From positions 1 to 46,582 of the forward strand of contig JAKADZ010000008.1 in NCBI GenBank assembly GCA_021818475.1: 46,582 bases of DNA, written 5' to 3'. The notes under the pieces are model-generated. The model worked only from the letters and a program-made list of their open reading frames with translations, had not been told where the DNA came from and did not search any database. Source of the stretch: Nanobdellota archaeon (GTDB lineage: Archaea; Nanobdellota; Nanobdellia; Pacearchaeales; GW2011-AR1). Each line of letters starts with the position of its first letter. The first letter of the stretch is position 1. The position numbers were made by a program, and so were the translations under genes. Of this stretch, positions 45,656 to 46,582 are shown piece after piece.

Positions 45656-46582
45656 TAAATCAAGTTGATCCTGCTTGCGGCTGCGGCTCTCTGGTTTGCA
45701 CTTAGACATGCAAGTCTTTCGAGAGAAGGCGAACTGCTCAGTAACACGTAGCTAACCTACCCTTAAGTCAAGGATAACCTCGGGAAACTGAGGATAATAC
45801 TTGATAGGAGATATACCCTGGAAAGATTTATCTCTCAAACTCGCGCTTAAGGATGGGGCTGCGGCGGATTAGGTAGTTGGCGGGGTAATAGCCCACCAAG
45901 CCAATGATCCGTAAGGGCTCTTAGCGGAGAGGCCCTGAGAGGGAATCTGAGATACTATTCCCAGCCCTACGGGGTGCAGCAGGTAGGAATCTTTTGCAAT
46001 GCGCGCAAGCGTGACAAAGCGAGCCAGAGTGATTCTCACTGAGAATCTTTTGCCAAATCTAAAAATTTTGGCGAATAAGGACTGGGCAAGACTAGTGCCA
46101 GCCGCCGCGGTAATACTAGCGGTCCAAGTCGCAGCCATCATTATTGGGTCTAAAATATCCGTAGCTTGCTTAATAAGTTCCTTGTGAAATCTTATCTCTT
46201 AAGGATAAGGCGTGCAGGGGATACTGCTAAGCTAGAGACTGGAAGACGTAGAAAGTATGTTCAAAGTAGCGGTAAAATGTGTTAATCTTGAGCAGACTCA
46301 CAATAGCGAAGGCATTCTACGAGGACAGTTCTGACAGTAAAGGATGAAGGCTAGGGGCGCAAAATGGATTAGATACCCATGTAGTCCTAGCAGTAAACAC
46401 TGCGCACTAAACATTAGTACCTCTTCGGGAGGTATTAGTGCTGAAGGGAAGCCGAAGAGTGCGCTACCTGGGAAGTATAGCCGCAAGGCCGAAACTTAAA
46501 GGAATTGGCGGGGAGACACTACAACAGGTGACGCGTGCGGTTCAATTAGATTCTACACCGTGAACCTCACCAGGAGCGACAG
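45656..46582 (+). rRNA. 16S ribosomal RNA, 5' portion (runs off window end)
   Basis: TTGATCCTGC, CCCTACGGGGTGCAGCAG, GTGCCAGCCGCCGCGGTAA, ATTAGATACCC, AAACTTAAAGGAATTGGCGG landmarks in order. Confidence 0.97.

Noticed and set aside
45869-46486. ORFs 45869-46141, 45999-46187 and 46298-46486
   Set aside because: Lie inside the 16S rRNA gene.
1-46582. CRISPR array, tRNA genes, transposases
   Set aside because: No regularly spaced repeats, no recognisable tRNA T-loop/acceptor structure and no transposase motifs were seen by eye; tRNAscan-SE and a CRISPR finder would be needed to be certain.
45656-46582. 16S rRNA intron
   Set aside because: The visible conserved blocks are contiguous with normal spacing; no insertion is evident in the portion present.

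Overview
AT-rich archaeal chromosomal segment. It carries an archaeal exosome/proteasome/SBDS superoperon, aCPSF1, RNase J, Pop5, Mre11-Rad50, RpoK, uS2 and the 5' ~930 nt of a 16S rRNA gene. Divergence, compact genes and gene content suggest a DPANN-type (Pacearchaeota/Woesearchaeota-like) genome; this is inference. The most interesting region is 3229-6646: a tightly packed four-gene cluster with an unlisted 40-aa Cys-containing peptide (MENENFDASLLQLMQKNEPKVLDDFEGILFERGSCGNKPC), a radical SAM/SPASM maturase, a dikinase-type phosphotransferase lacking the PEP/pyruvate barrel, and an HExxH peptidase. It looks like an undescribed archaeal RiPP pathway. Other standouts: (i) a full-length bacterial-type sigma-70 factor (32750-33538) next to archaeal information-processing genes; (ii) a two-gene module present twice (1914-3112 and 34999-36004) whose first gene has a conserved N-terminus (LENNLY..I.F..RRKR..I.PRY) and a divergent remainder, one copy bracketed by a 45-bp perfect direct repeat of the upstream gene's 3' end; (iii) small unknown ORFs inserted at nearly every junction of the exosome superoperon; (iv) a dispersed intergenic repeat family around 29.3-32.0 kb; (v) 16S primer-site changes. 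No tRNA, CRISPR array or transposase was recognised. All family assignments are from reading translations; no searches were run.
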